Below are positions 1-10,839 of a DNA stretch of 64,000 nucleotides, one piece after another. The translations under genes were made by a program, and so were the position numbers. The stretch lies in NCBI GenBank assembly GCA_002633025.1, contig NMRB01000942.1:18780-82779 (forward strand), given 5' to 3'. How positions within the stretch are numbered: position 1 is the first letter of the stretch; each line of letters starts with the position of its first letter. This DNA is from Notospermus geniculatus. Taxonomy: Eukaryota > Nemertea > Pilidiophora > Heteronemertea > Lineidae. The notes beneath the pieces are model-generated. The model was not told the DNA's origin. It did no database searches and worked only from the letters and a program-made list of their open reading frames with translations.

Positions 1-455
1 TCCTGAACGTCGTTGAACCCCAGCCAACACCATCCTTTGCATGTTTTGCGGATGACTCCGATTCGTCTCCGTCGGCATCACTCACTGAGTGACACTGTCA
101 ATCATGTCACCATGGTCACCCTCCTCGCTACTGATTGGTCATAGTAAATTCCGTAGTATTATAATGAGATGGCTCGCTTGGAATTTCATTCATAAAATTA
201 AGTGCTGCCACCGTGCGGGAAATAAAGGAACTATCGATGTGCAGTACTGCCGAGCTCGAGTACATCGCTTTAAGTTATCATATTCACCACACAGTACAAG
301 TGCCCAGGTGCCAGATTTTAACTACCTATTCAGATATTCAGAGTTATCGGAACCAGGGAGCAAATGATATTTTGCGGCAGGAGTGGGATGACTTGTGGTT
401 GAGTAGGAATGTAGAAGACACGTGTGTACAGTTCGGCCATCCTGAAAAAAAATCA
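1..455. other. No gene recognised
   Basis: Only short open frames without recognisable domains or splice context are present. I see no clear repeat boundary before the element that begins at 456. Confidence 0.5.
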
Positions 456-1166
456 GGGGCCATATGCATAAAACTACTTAAGTATGAAAATCCCAAGGGA
501 TTCCCTCAAACCACCACTAAAGTGGAAATCTTAACTTAAGGGAGATGCAGAAAGCTACTTTGGAATAGTGAAAGCCTCAAAATCACCCTTAACTCTAAGT
601 GTGGTCACAGTTCCCTTAACTGACTCCTTAACTTAACAATTGTGGCAGGCACAGGTTGAAATATGCTATCCATGCTGTTTTTTAATGCATGCTAGCCAAA
701 TAGGCCGGGGAAATTATGTGGTAGGCTAGGGTGGGAAAACATTGAACTGTGCAAAGGATTTTGATTTGACAGACCATGTATGTACATGTAGTCTTTCTGT
801 CCTACCAATTTGGTAACCTCTCTTTTGTTTTCCACCGTTAATAGCCATTTTACACAGTTCCTAACATACTAAAATGTGCATTACAGCATTGCCTGCAGTC
901 ATGTTCATGTACATGCAGCCTACATTTGAGAACACTTCCTTAAGTACAACACTCAAGAAATCTGGGAAACCCCTTGAATACTGAAATTTCATTGGCTGAC
1001 ACCACAATTCCTGGAAATACTTTAGTTAAGGGTTGCCCTTAGCTGAGTATGCCCTTAGTTTGTTTTATGCATACACCTTATGTATTGGCACTTGGTAAAG
1101 TGAAATCCTTAGACTTTAAGGGTAAGTTTTACACTTAACTTAAGGAAGTTTTATGCATATGGCCCC
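456..1166. mobile_element. MITE with GGGGCCATATGCATAAAAC termini
   Basis: The two ends form an inverted repeat of about 27 bp: GGGGCCATATGCATAAAAC at the left, with the matching complement at 1140-1166. The interior is AT-rich and has no credible coding sequence. Shorter relatives with the same terminal theme (GGGCCC, then RTATKCATAAA) occur at 1976-2031 and 53107-53441. No target duplication is obvious. Confidence 0.7.
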
Positions 1167-1975
1167 AGGTCCTCTTAGCATTCTCTCCGACGCTCGCGCG
1201 CACGAGCCGGCCACATTCGTGGAGTAGAATAGCGATGACGCCGACAGTTTACAGTTTACTTCCCATACTTATTCGGCTTACTGGATGACGAAAAAACCCG
1301 CAAAAACTGAGGGAGTAATCATTATTTTCAACGCTGTCTTATCCTAATCAACAAACACACCATTGCCATGAAGACCGTGGGCTCTGCCGAAGACAAACAG
1401 TAGAGCGGCCCAACCTGTAGCAACCTGTAGGCCTACTTGTATTCGGTCTACAGTAAGCCTAGCTACCTCCCTCCAATTTTACCAAATGTCCCGAAATGCT
1501 GGGGAAAATTCTGCATTCAGGTCAGCAAAGTATATGAGAGTCCTGGCACTTGAAACATCAACAAACCCTCAAAGGGTGTATTCGACTCTCTGTTCTCGAA
1601 CAGAGAACGGCGGTCCCGAACGAGTCGAACGCAAGCGAACAGAGTTCAGGAGCTGTTGTTGCACCCGATTCTCACACCACATCGGTTGTTGGTGTGGTGA
1701 GACCGAACGAACGCGAACAAACATGGCGCCGCGGACAATGGCACGTCGTCTGCTGAGTAAAGCGTAGCTTTTGTGTGATTTTGAAATTATAGCATGTTGA
1801 TAAGCAGCATGCACCCACCATTTATTTAGACAAAGTTACTGTGACATTGTAGGAATTCTATTTTCAAATAAATAAACGACGAGCTTAATAATCATGATGT
1901 TGCACTCCCAATGCCATGGCACAGACGCACGCGTGCCACACGCCTACCCCTTGTGTCCTTGTTAACAGTACTTCA
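1167..1975. other. No gene recognised
   Basis: A GC-rich patch (1190-1215) and a stretch with repeated TCGAAC/GTTCGA words (1573-1700) are visible. The reading frames here overlap one another on both strands and look like chance frames. I see nothing else. Confidence 0.45.
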
Positions 1976-2031
1976 GGGCCCGTATGCATAAAGGTGGAAT
2001 AAGCTTATTCCACTTTTATGCATACGGGCCC
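1976..2031. repeat. 56-bp near-perfect palindrome (minimal MITE)
   Basis: GGGCCCGTATGCATAAA is followed by a short centre containing AAGCTT and then the complement back to GGGCCC, with one mismatch across the arms. Its termini match the element at 456-1166, so it is probably a minimal deletion derivative of that family. Confidence 0.75.
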
Positions 2032-2099
2032 GGCTGTTCGAGACTCAGGAACCTGTTCGGACGTTCTCGACATGAACAGAACAGCGGGGAACAATGAGT

Positions 2100-2240
2100 C
2101 GAATAATAGTGTCTTAGAGTTTCTTTTATGTAATGTTTTTAAATCTTTTGTTTTAATTGTAAAGCGCCCTAGAGCAAATTTCTATTTGAATAGGGCGCTA
2201 TAAAAATTCCGTAAATAATAATAAATAATAATAATGAATA
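2100..2240 (+). repeat. Retroposon 3' tail with AATA microsatellite
   Basis: A stem of the form AAGCGCCCT ... AGGGCGCT followed by an (AATA)n run (about 2212-2236) resembles the conserved 3' tails of LINEs and their dependent SINEs, which end in a short hairpin and a microsatellite. No reverse-transcriptase frame is present, so only a tail is left. Confidence 0.5.
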
Positions 2241-2559
2241 CACGCACGGATAGGCCTACACCGGTGCACGCCAATGCAGCGTTATGGGGTGAAGTCTTGA
2301 TGATACCACGTGCATGTGTAGAAGTGCAAAGTTCCACGGCATAGCACTCACGCATGGAAAAAGCCAGGTAGGCCCAATTTTTTTTAGAAGCCCTGGGTTA
2401 CACACTGATACCCTTTGGTTAAGGGTTGGTAAATTCAAGGTGGTCCGTTAAAAAGACGTTACCGGTACCGTGGTCAAATCATGTAAACATAGGAACACAA
2501 TCAACACCGTGCACAGTACGCTCGACGGGTGGCTTCTGGAACCATGAAATGGTCCATGG

Positions 2560-2843
2560 ACCATGTGCTCACCTTTGGGTGAAAGTACCAGAAGAACAGA
2601 TGACAACTGTGTTTTTGGTTATAGCCACCAAGTTGCCACGCCAAGAATCGAATTGGGCCGAAACTTGATGTCATTGGTCATCTGACCTAGGGGAATATAT
2701 GTACAAAGTTTAAGGTCAATAGCCCCTGCGGCGAGGAAACGAGCAACCTGATGGCAAAATTTTGAACGTTCAACTCTTTGAGCTTGAAAAAGAGGTCAAA
2801 TCAAAAACCCGTATTTTATATCATGCAACCTCATTAGACGTAC
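2560..2843. repeat. Left part of a dispersed repeat split by the 2844-5015 element
   Basis: The text (accepting a gene or protein reading is not supported) matches other copies of the dispersed family at 6480-6620 and 12060-12445, including a GGTCAAATCAAAAACC word and CCTCATTAGA. The homologous sequence resumes at 5016 after the inserted element. Confidence 0.6.
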
Positions 2844-3404
2844 ACTCTTGATCATAAGTAAATCCGCACCACACATTCTTGAATTACTCAATAAGTACTC
2901 ATTATTTTTTCCCAATTTTTGGACAAGTGAAAGGCATATGTACTGTCTAACACATCCCGTTTCGGTTTTTCAAATCGACGAACATTCCTGTCTTCCACAG
3001 CAGTTCAAAGAGGGCAGGGTGGTTTGGAGGTTTCACCAACTGAAGTTTTCATTAAATTTTTCACCTGCACAACCTTCAGCCTTGGTCACTAAGTGACAGA
3101 CAAGACAAATTTTTTTAAAAAATATATCAAGATCTCGCCAAAAAATGCATTTTTGTCCATAATTTCACCACTTGCTTGGCAACCCAGTGAACTCAACTGT
3201 GAGATGCCCCCTCGCTATACTATGCAAACAGGACACTGTATTGTGTTTTGGTGGCCGGACAATTTGAATTGAACTATGGTTGAAAGCATGAAATTGATCT
3301 GTTGTGGTTAGTGTTACTCCAACCACAATGATTCTGAATAACAATTGGTCTGTTCAACTAGCCAACATTCAATTCAGGGCATTGACTGGGGACAAGTCTA
3401 GGCC

Positions 3405-3612
3405 CAAGGCTGGCATACACCCGGCAAGACCTGGCAAGACCTGGCACCAGGTATGCCTGGGCATGGCCAGGGCTGGCCCATGCCTGGCTCGACTGAGATA
3501 TTCTGAATGAGATTGCCAAGGCAAGGCCAAGGCTGGCCCAAGGCTTGCTCCACTGACACAGCTGAAGAGGACTTGCCAGACCTGGACCAGGACTGGCCCA
3601 ACATTGGCAATG
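3405..3612. repeat. GGCCAAGG/CCTGGC-rich degenerate minisatellite
   Basis: Irregular repetition of words such as CAAGGCTGGCCCA and CCTGGCACCAGG. An inverted counterpart lies at 4410-4640 in the other arm of the same foldback element. Reading frames here are low-complexity artefacts. Confidence 0.65.
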
Positions 3613-4409
3613 AACTTAAGAACCCTAAAACCTGAAATTGACGACTTCTCTTAAAGCGAATCGAAAGCGGATTTTGTTTACATTTGGATGGTGTTTGTAA
3701 ACAGAAAATTCAGCCAATCAGAATGCACGAAAATTTCTTTTGTTGACATTCTGGAGAAGTTTGTTTACATTTTTGCTGAAAATTCGTCCCCTTTCAAATT
3801 CTATTTCTAAATCAAATTTTTTCGCTTTCGATTCGCTTTAACCAGTCTCAAATCCTTAAAAAACGATTCATTTTTAAGATGATAGTGAAATTAAATGTAT
3901 AACAATCCAGAAAGTCGATGTCAATCTGCTAAAACATCAGAAAGTATTTCCAGAAAAGACGTCAAAATCACGTGGAAAAGACATCAACGTACTTCGAATA
4001 CTAATCTTAATAACAAATTGTAGAATAAAAAATATGGCAAATAAAAACTATAAGAATGTTGCCTTCTCCTATACCAACATGGTAACAACATATTTTTGTA
4101 CAATAAACCTCGCTCGGTATTTTTGTGGGGTGTCAAGTTTTTGGAAATGATGCCTCATTACACCACACATATGAACAATTTTTATTTGAATGAAATACCT
4201 GACCCCCTACATATTATTTATGGTAACTTGAATGTTACGGCTTACTCAGCCTAACAGAGTCCCCTGATCAGGGTTTTTTTTGATCGACAGGAGTCACCCA
4301 CTCCTGGCTCCTCTTCAACCACTCAGTGGTTGAAAAGGAGCAAAGCAAAAACCCAAGCTGGGATCTTGCTATGTTCAGACCTTGCAAAAACATGTCTTAT
4401 ATCCAGTTC

Positions 4410-4640
4410 TTTGCCATCATTGGGCCAGCCATTGTTCTGCAGTGGATATCAGGTTCATGCCAGTTCTTTGCCATCCTTGGCCCAGCCATGGCAAGTCTGC
4501 CATTAGCAAGGCTGGGCCTGGCCTGGCACCACCTGGCTCTGGGCTGGCAAGCCCAGGCATTGGCTTGGCATGCCAGCCTTGGCCCAGTCCAGGCATGACT
4601 TTTGTGCCAGGCTTGGGCCGAGCCTGGCCCAATGCCTTTG
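4410..4640. repeat. Inverted counterpart of the GGCCAAGG-rich minisatellite
   Basis: It carries the same TGGCCCAGCC/GGCTGGC words as 3405-3612 and sits just inside the right arm of the 2844-5015 foldback element. Confidence 0.65.
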
Positions 4641-5015
4641 TGCTAGCTGGGAAGGGACCATCTCACAGTTGGGTTCACTGGTTGCCAAGCATGTGGTGAA
4701 ATTTTGGACAAAAATGCAATTTTTGGCGAGATCTTGATATATTTTTTGATTTCACTGGACTGTCGCTTAATGACCAAGGCTGAAGGTTGTGCAGGTGAAA
4801 TATTTGATGCAAACTTAAGTTGGTGAAACCTCCAAACAAGCCTGCCCTCTTTGAACTGCTCTGGAGGACAGTGCTGTTGGTCGATTTGAATAATTGAAGC
4901 GGAATGTGTTAGACAATGCATGTGGCTTTCACATGTCCAAAAATTGGGAAAAAATAATTAGTAATTATCGAGTAAATCAAGAATATCTTGTGCGGATTTA
5001 CTTATGATCAAGAAT

Positions 5016-6825
5016 GTACCTATGATAAAAAATTGGTGAGGATCCGACCAACGGTTAAGGTTGAATCGCACTTAAAAAGTTTTTGGTTTTGGCCTCCTGG
5101 TGGCAAAATGAACAAATCGGATTTCCATGAAAATCGGTCTGTGGAGACCTATTATATGAGTATGACCCTGAAGTACATGTGTTCGAAGTTTGAAGTCTAT
5201 AGTCCCAGTGGGTTGACCATGAGCTTCCAAACTGGATGGATTTACTGTAGTTCATTAAATAGTCACTAGATGGCCCCATTTGAACTGTACAAAAAGTGCA
5301 TTAACTAACATATTTTTTAACGGATCGTCACCAAATTTGTATCACAGGTACATCTAATGAAGACACATGATATATCATATGGTTTTCAAGTTGAACAACG
5401 TGTTTCTTGGTCACACAGCTCAAAGTTCCACTTTCCAAAATGGCTGCCTGGCAGTGGTCTTTAAAGTCCGAACATGCTGAAATTTGCTGTACACATGAAG
5501 GCTACACAGATCCATATTTCTTCCAAGTTCAGAACATTCCAGCTGCAGTTGTTACCGAGCTATGGGCCAATGTCCAATTTCCAAGATAGCCACCTGGCGG
5601 TCATATTTGAAGTCCGATCGGACCGAAATTCGCCGTAGACATAGAGGGTACCTAGGTAAATGATCACACCTAATTTAAACAATCCAGGACAAATAGCTAC
5701 GAAACGTGTCACCAAACGGTGAAAGGGGCTGGAAGGTGAAAAATCCAAAAGTCCAGTTCTGCGCCCGTAAGTCATACAGACTTCAATCTTGCAGGGATGA
5801 TACATCATAGGGTGGAGACATCACTTTTGGGTAACATGGAATAATTGCATGGTTATGACCTAATTAAATTAAACAATGGATTTTTCAGCTGCAGAAAAAT
5901 CAGTGAAAATGATGTTATATTTTGGCAAGAACGGGTAGGCAGTTTAAGCAGGGGCATATCTTTGGATTAAAACACTAAAATAAAATAAAAAATACTTTGT
6001 TTTTATGAAAAAAGAGTTTTGAAGAAGACACCACTTTGGGTGTAAACCATGGATAGAAGACCCAAGTATTCTTGCCATAATCAACACGCCATAACACTGA
6101 CATAACACTTCACAGAATGTGGGTCAGGCCTAGGAAAAGGGACTGGTCCATTTAATTGTTAGTCAATTTTTATCATGAGTGGCCTGTGACCAGAGGTGTT
6201 GGCAATCAGGACTATTGTCACCTTTTCATTCATTGATTCACCAGCCTGGTCTCACCTAGTCTGAAAGGATATGACTGGCAAAGATTATGCAATCCACCCC
6301 CATGGATGGTCAATAAAGCCCTATTCCCTGACTATTGAACGCGTCATCATAAGGTCAAGTCAGAAATGGATAAGCCTGGGTCACTTGAGTGTTTTTCTAT
6401 TCATTTTTCTTATGGACATTCCAACCATTACTCATATCCCCTCTTACAGGCGCAGAACTGGACTTTTTGATTTTTCACCTTCCAGCCCCTTTCGAACTTC
6501 GACCTCTGTGACCTTGAAGATTAGGTCAAATCAAAAACCGGGTAATAAGTCATGTATCCTCATCAGATATACCTATGATAAAAATTCGGTGAGGATCCGA
6601 TCAACGGTTCAGGCGAAATAGCACTGTAAAGGTTTTCAGTTAAGGCCCCCTGGTGGCTGACCTGGGAATCAAATCGGACCGAAACTTGGTCTCTGAGGTC
6701 ATGTACCAAGTTTGGTGCCAATAGGCACAGCGGTTACGAAACGTGCCCTGCTAACAGACTACGACGGACGACAGGCAACAGATGACGGACACCACGTGAC
6801 TATAGCTCACAGGAGAGCTAAAAAT
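5016..6825. repeat. Dispersed 'TAGCTCAC' repeat family, degraded copies
   Basis: Repeated blocks contain GGATCCGACCAACGG, CACCTGGTGG-like words, AAACGTGCCCTGCTAAC and a terminal TATAGCTCAC...GAGCTAAAA hairpin at 6799-6824. Copies or fragments occur at 10612-10706, 12001-12445, 15155-15215, 31950-32420 and 54305-54400. It is multi-copy and non-coding here. The GTCC/GACG trinucleotide run next to the hairpin is typical of the family within this window. Confidence 0.65.
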
Positions 6826-7509
6826 GGGTCAGCCGGCGTTGAGCATTGCACAACACTATGACTATCGACCATGGCTGACATAGACATTTCTGCTCACAAA
6901 CTTTGCTTGTCTAGCGTTCTATTCCAAAAAATAACAGGTATCAGAGCTGTCTTTGATGTGATGAGTGCGCTCATCATATGACAGTTCGATTTCGAAAATG
7001 CGTCGGGAGACTTTTTACTACGCCATTTTGAAAATGTACTGAGTTGATAGATAATATTTACTCCCCATGCAACCTCTATTCGTGACATTTTCAAGCCTAT
7101 CGTGACCGTGTAAATTCAGGTGTCGAGGTTTCTGCGTTTTTACATCCTTTTTGCGTAAACTCCAGTAAGCCTGCTTATTCCACTATGTGTACATATGAAA
7201 CTGAGAGTTGTCTAAGGCAATAAAAAAATAGCTTGTTTCTTATTTCAATTTTCCTCTGATAAAGGCGCGCGAGTGAGCTTTTTTATTTTCTTGATTTTTT
7301 TTAATTTAGAAATTGACTAAATTTTCAGACAAAAGTTAGACCTTTCATTGCAGATATTCTGCTAAATATCTCTGGGTTCCACAGGAACGTGCTCCTTGGT
7401 GGGTGAGAAGGGCTTGGAAGCTTGGGAAAGGTCCATTTTGAGGAGTAGTTAGGGTAGGTAACTGATATCCCACCCTGGAGAATCTCCTATTTTTCAGTAA
7501 GGGCCCTGC
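6826..7509. other. No gene recognised
   Basis: AT-rich sequence with short frames in both directions. No domain, repeat boundary or splice pattern could be supported. Confidence 0.45.
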
Positions 7510-7709
7510 TTAAAGCTGAACTTAATAGATATAAACCCCAAGCGGCAGAGGTAGAAATTACGAACAGCCACAAGGCACTTCCAAACTACCTCTGAAAACG
7601 ATACACCCTCTCGGGCGGTCACGGTTGGTTTCACTTGCCACCACGCTCTTGATCAGTAAAGATCTCAGCGCAGCTGCCAAATGAGAAAAAACGAAAAATA
7701 ATCTGTGAT

Positions 7710-7779
7710 GGCACCGAGATTCGAACCCACAACCCTCTGATCGATTCGCCAACGTCTTTCGGTATGCGCCACGAAGACT
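7710..7779 (-). repeat. tRNA-like Pol III module (left arm)
   Basis: On the minus strand there is a TGGCGCATACC-type A-box-like stretch and a GGTTCGAATCT B-box spaced as in tRNA-derived SINE heads. Acceptor-stem pairing is not convincing, so this is not called a functional tRNA gene. Confidence 0.6.
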
Positions 7780-7880
7780 GATTGCTTTCATGATGACAAT
7801 TCCGATCGCTTTATTTCCTCATGGAGATCTTCAAAACCACAGCGCCTTTATTGTAGATCGGCGTCGTTGTATGCAAGCAG

Positions 7881-7948
7881 TCTTCGTGGCGCATACAGAA
7901 AGAGGTTGCGAATCGATCAGAGGGTTGTGGGTTCGAATCTCGGTGCCA
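7881..7948 (+). repeat. tRNA-like Pol III module (right arm)
   Basis: Plus-strand twin of the module at 7710-7779: TGGCGCATACAGAA followed by GTGGGTTCGAATCTC. The two modules are divergent, so any transcripts would run from the centre out to the TTAA ends. Confidence 0.6.
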
Positions 7949-8413
7949 TCACAGATTATTTTTCGTTTTTTCTCATTTGGCAGCTGTGCTGAGATCTTTA
8001 CTGGTCAAGATCGTGGTGGCAAGTGAAACCAACCGTGACCGTCCGAGAGTGTGTATCGTTTTCAGAGGTAGTTTGGAAGTGCCTTGTGGCTGTTCGTAAT
8101 TTCTACCTCTGCCGCTTGGGGTTTATATCTATTAAGTTCAGCTTTAAGCTTCCCTGCCCTTCTCACCCAACCTCGTCCGGTCCCCAGGGTATAGTTCGCT
8201 CAGACAACCTCGGACCACTCGCTCACTAACCCCTGGAGTCAACTTCGGTTGTTAGTTTCTTTGGTCTAAGTATAGGTGGCAGCACGGGTCAAAATAATCA
8301 ATTTGAAATACTTACTTGTGCTTTTTGTCCCCCGGAGCCCTCGGAGGGGGACTTGAAAATACCGGCCCGGCCGTCCGCCTATGCCGCTCGGCGCTCGCCG
8401 CTACTAGTCGCTT

Positions 8414-9500
8414 CCGCTCTATAACTTAAGAACGACTGAAGATTTTGGATTCATATTTGGTGGACGGATGTATCACGGGCCAAAGGTGTGTCGCGTGAGG
8501 AATCGGCCAACAATCCGGTTCTCCACTTTGCCACCAGGGGGCCGAAAGCCAAAGCACAAAAACTGCGATTGCGCCTTTAATACTGAACGGAATTTCACGA
8601 AATTTTTATGGTAGGCTCATCAAGCAAGGGTACATAACATATCTTACGGGTTTTCAGTTTAATTCATTTTTCAGCCCTGTAGGGGGCGCATTGTAAAAAT
8701 CACAAAAGTTCCCTTCCGCTCTGTTACTTCTGAACGACTGAAAATTTTGGGTTGATATTTGGTGGGGGGATGTACCATGGACCAACGGTGTGTCGCGTGA
8801 AAGAATCGGCCAAATCCGATCCTCCACTTTGCCACCAGGGGGCGAAAAGCCGAAACACAAAAACTGCGATTACACCTTTAATACTGAACGGAATTTCACA
8901 AAATTTTTATGGTAGGCTCATCTAGAAAGGGTACATAATAAACTGTGCGGGTTTTCAATTTAATTTATCTTTCAGCCCTGTAGGGGGCGCTTTGTAAAAA
9001 CCACATAAGTTCCCTTCCGCTCTGTAACTTCTGAACGACTGAAATTTTTGGGTTGATATTTGCTGGGGGATGTACCAGGGGCCAAAGGTGTGTCGCGTGA
9101 AAGAATCGGCCAAATCTGATTGTCCACTTTGCCATCAGGGAGGGAAAAGCCGAAACACAAAAACTGTGATTTTGCCTTTAATACTGAACGGAATTTCATC
9201 AAATTTTTATGGTAGGCCCAGCTAGCAAAGCTAGCTGAGCTTTATCGTAGGATTTTATAGTTTAATTGATTTTTCAGCCATGTAGGGGGCACTTGTAAAA
9301 TCCACAAAAGTTCCCTTCCGCTCTGTAACTTCGGAACGACTGAACATTTTGGGTTCATATTTGGTGGAGGGATGTATCATGGGCCAGCGGTGTGTCGCGT
9401 CAAGAATCTACCAAATCTGATTCTTCACTTTGCCACCAGGGGCCGAAAGCAGAATCACATAAACTGTGATTGCGCCTTTAATACTGAACGGAATCTTCAA
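8414..9500. repeat. Tandem array, about 3.6 units of 301 bp
   Basis: The word CCGCTCT begins units at 8414, 8716, 9017 and 9318, a period of 301-302 bp. Each unit has the same order: AACGACTGAA, GGTGTGTCGCGT, CACTTTGCCA, TTTTTATGGTAGG, TGTAGGGGGC. Units differ by scattered substitutions. Frames on the minus strand repeat with the unit and are not credible genes. Confidence 0.85.
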
Positions 9501-9737
9501 AATACATGACCGTCGGACTTGCACCCGGGGCGACGGGGGACGTTCAATGCTGTGCTTGTTTAAATTCTTTTTACAAAAAATCAAACCTGGATATAGATAA
9601 CCCTCTGGTTTGATCCAAAATATTTTGAAAATTTCTTTGGGTATATTCTTGGGTATATTTGACGGTTTCCCGTCAACCGAGCAAATGCGTTAAATTGAAA
9701 GCTGATGCCAGGGGTTATTGACGCAACCGCCATATTA

Positions 9738-10545
9738 AGGAGGTTTCGCAGCCTTACGAACTTTACGAAAACCGAACACGAAAAGCGTAATACGTCATCA
9801 ATTTTGCTTACAATGAAACCCCTCTAAGTGGACCACGCGTGGGACCGGGTCAAATTGGTCCACATAGAGGGGTGGTCCACATAAAGGGGGTTGGCATTTT
9901 CGAAATATTGGAGTCCTACAGTGGCAATGTAAGAACTTTACAAGACTCCAGTTTATTTTATTTTAATTACCCCTTCGATATGTGAATGAGTCGTTCAATG
10001 TTGATTAGCTTGACTTAGTTTTGTTTAGCTTACACCTAACATGCCTCAGGTTGTTTGTTTATACATGTACATGGGACCAACAAAAAGCCACATGACACCA
10101 GGCTAAAGGTGTGACATCTAGCTTTTGCATGTGTTTGGTGTAACCATGGACCACGCGAATACCTAGATTTTGCATCTTCTGGTCCACATAGAGGGGTCAC
10201 CATGCACTTTGGGACCCTACTTTTGGTGGTCCAGGTCGAGGTGGAGGGGTGGTCCACTTAGCTAAAGGAAAATGTGAAGGATTTATTTGGGACCGACAAA
10301 AATCGATCCACATAGAGGGGTGGCCCACATACAGGGATGGTCCACATGAGGGGTTTCACTGTACTTCAGTTCGTAGGTGGACGTTCGTTGTTCGTCGCCT
10401 CTTGTACAGGGGCAATAGGGAGGTTTCGCAGCCTTACGAACTACGAAAACCGAACACGAAAAGCGCAATACGTCATCAATTTTTGCTTATTTCAGTTCGT
10501 AGGTGGACGTTCGTTGTTCGTCGCCTCTTGTACAGGGGCAATTTC
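9738..10545. repeat. Duplicated ~120-bp segment, one copy split by a MITE
   Basis: A segment beginning GGAGGTTTCGCAGCC and ending TCTTGTACAGGGGCAA occurs intact at 10421-10541. A second copy is interrupted: its left part lies at 9738-9810 and its right part at 10362-10418, with the element 9811-10361 between them. Confidence 0.8.
9811..10361. mobile_element. pogo/Tigger-like MITE, TA target
   Basis: The ends CAATGAAACCCCTCTAAG and CATGAGGGGTTTCACTG are inverted copies, flanked by TA on both sides (9809-9810 and 10362-10363). CAGTGRAACCYC termini are typical of pogo-type Tc1/mariner elements. The interior is full of GGTCCACATAGAGGGG repeats and has no transposase. The adjacent uninterrupted duplicate (10421-10541) serves as a local empty site. 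Confidence 0.85.
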
Positions 10546-10611
10546 CACTGTCAAACTAGACCACTTTTTTTCGGATCGGCCGAACGCACAGTACGAATTA
10601 CGAGATCATTA

Positions 10612-10706
10612 AAACGTGCCCTGCTAACGGACGACGACGACGGACGACGGACGACGACGGACGACGGACGCTGACTGACGACTATAGCTCACGGGTGAGC
10701 TAAAAA
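10612..10706. repeat. Terminal fragment of the TAGCTCAC family with GAC-rich run
   Basis: AACGTGCCCTGCTAACGG is followed by GACGACGG repeats and the CTATAGCTCACGGGTGAGCTA hairpin, as in the copy at 6740-6824. Confidence 0.65.
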
Positions 10707-10839
10707 CAAAAAAGTGTTATGATCAGTTGGATGATGTCATTACCTTCTGGTACATGTAAATCGAATAGAATCGAATTCGGCACAGGTATGAGCAGACAAC
10801 GTTTCAAACGGGTCTTAACATGTCAGAGTGTGTGCGGCC

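Larger units (their letters stand above)
2844..5015. mobile_element. 2.2-kb foldback element with GTAC target duplication
   Basis: The arms (about 2844-3215 and 4660-5015) are inverted copies of each other, both starting CTTGATCATAAGTAAATCC near the tip. The 4-bp word GTAC occurs immediately outside each end (2840-2843 and 5016-5019). Removing the element and one GTAC restores a repeat that is continuous elsewhere (compare 6550-6600), so the site is supported by an empty-site homologue. Both arms continue inward into CCTGGC/GCCAGG-rich repeats. The centre (3610-4410) holds no recognisable transposase, so it is non-autonomous. Confidence 0.8.
7514..8143. mobile_element. 630-bp foldback element, TTAA target, paired tRNA-like modules
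   Basis: The ends AGCTGAACTTAATAG and CTATTAAGTTCAGCT are complementary, and the arms of nearly 300 bp match almost throughout. TTAA flanks both ends (7510-7513 and 8144-8147). Each arm has a tRNA-like module with a GGTTCGAATCT B-box, on opposite strands and pointing outwards. A second copy truncated by the assembly gap is at 12941-13515, and a terminal fragment is fused to another element at 31381-31527. No transposase is present. Confidence 0.85.

Noticed and set aside
1573-2105. MITE bounded by TTCGACTC words
   Set aside because: Only a few bases pair at the proposed ends and no target duplication is visible.
4326-4699. 90-105-codon frames near 4.4 kb
   Set aside because: They are low-complexity translations of the GGCCAAGG-type minisatellite inside a foldback element.
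8414-9500. CRISPR-like array
   Set aside because: The 301-bp units are contiguous, with no short repeat and spacer structure, and the DNA is eukaryotic.
10249-10674. 141-codon plus-strand frame
   Set aside because: It crosses a MITE end, a duplicated repeat and a GAC-rich run.
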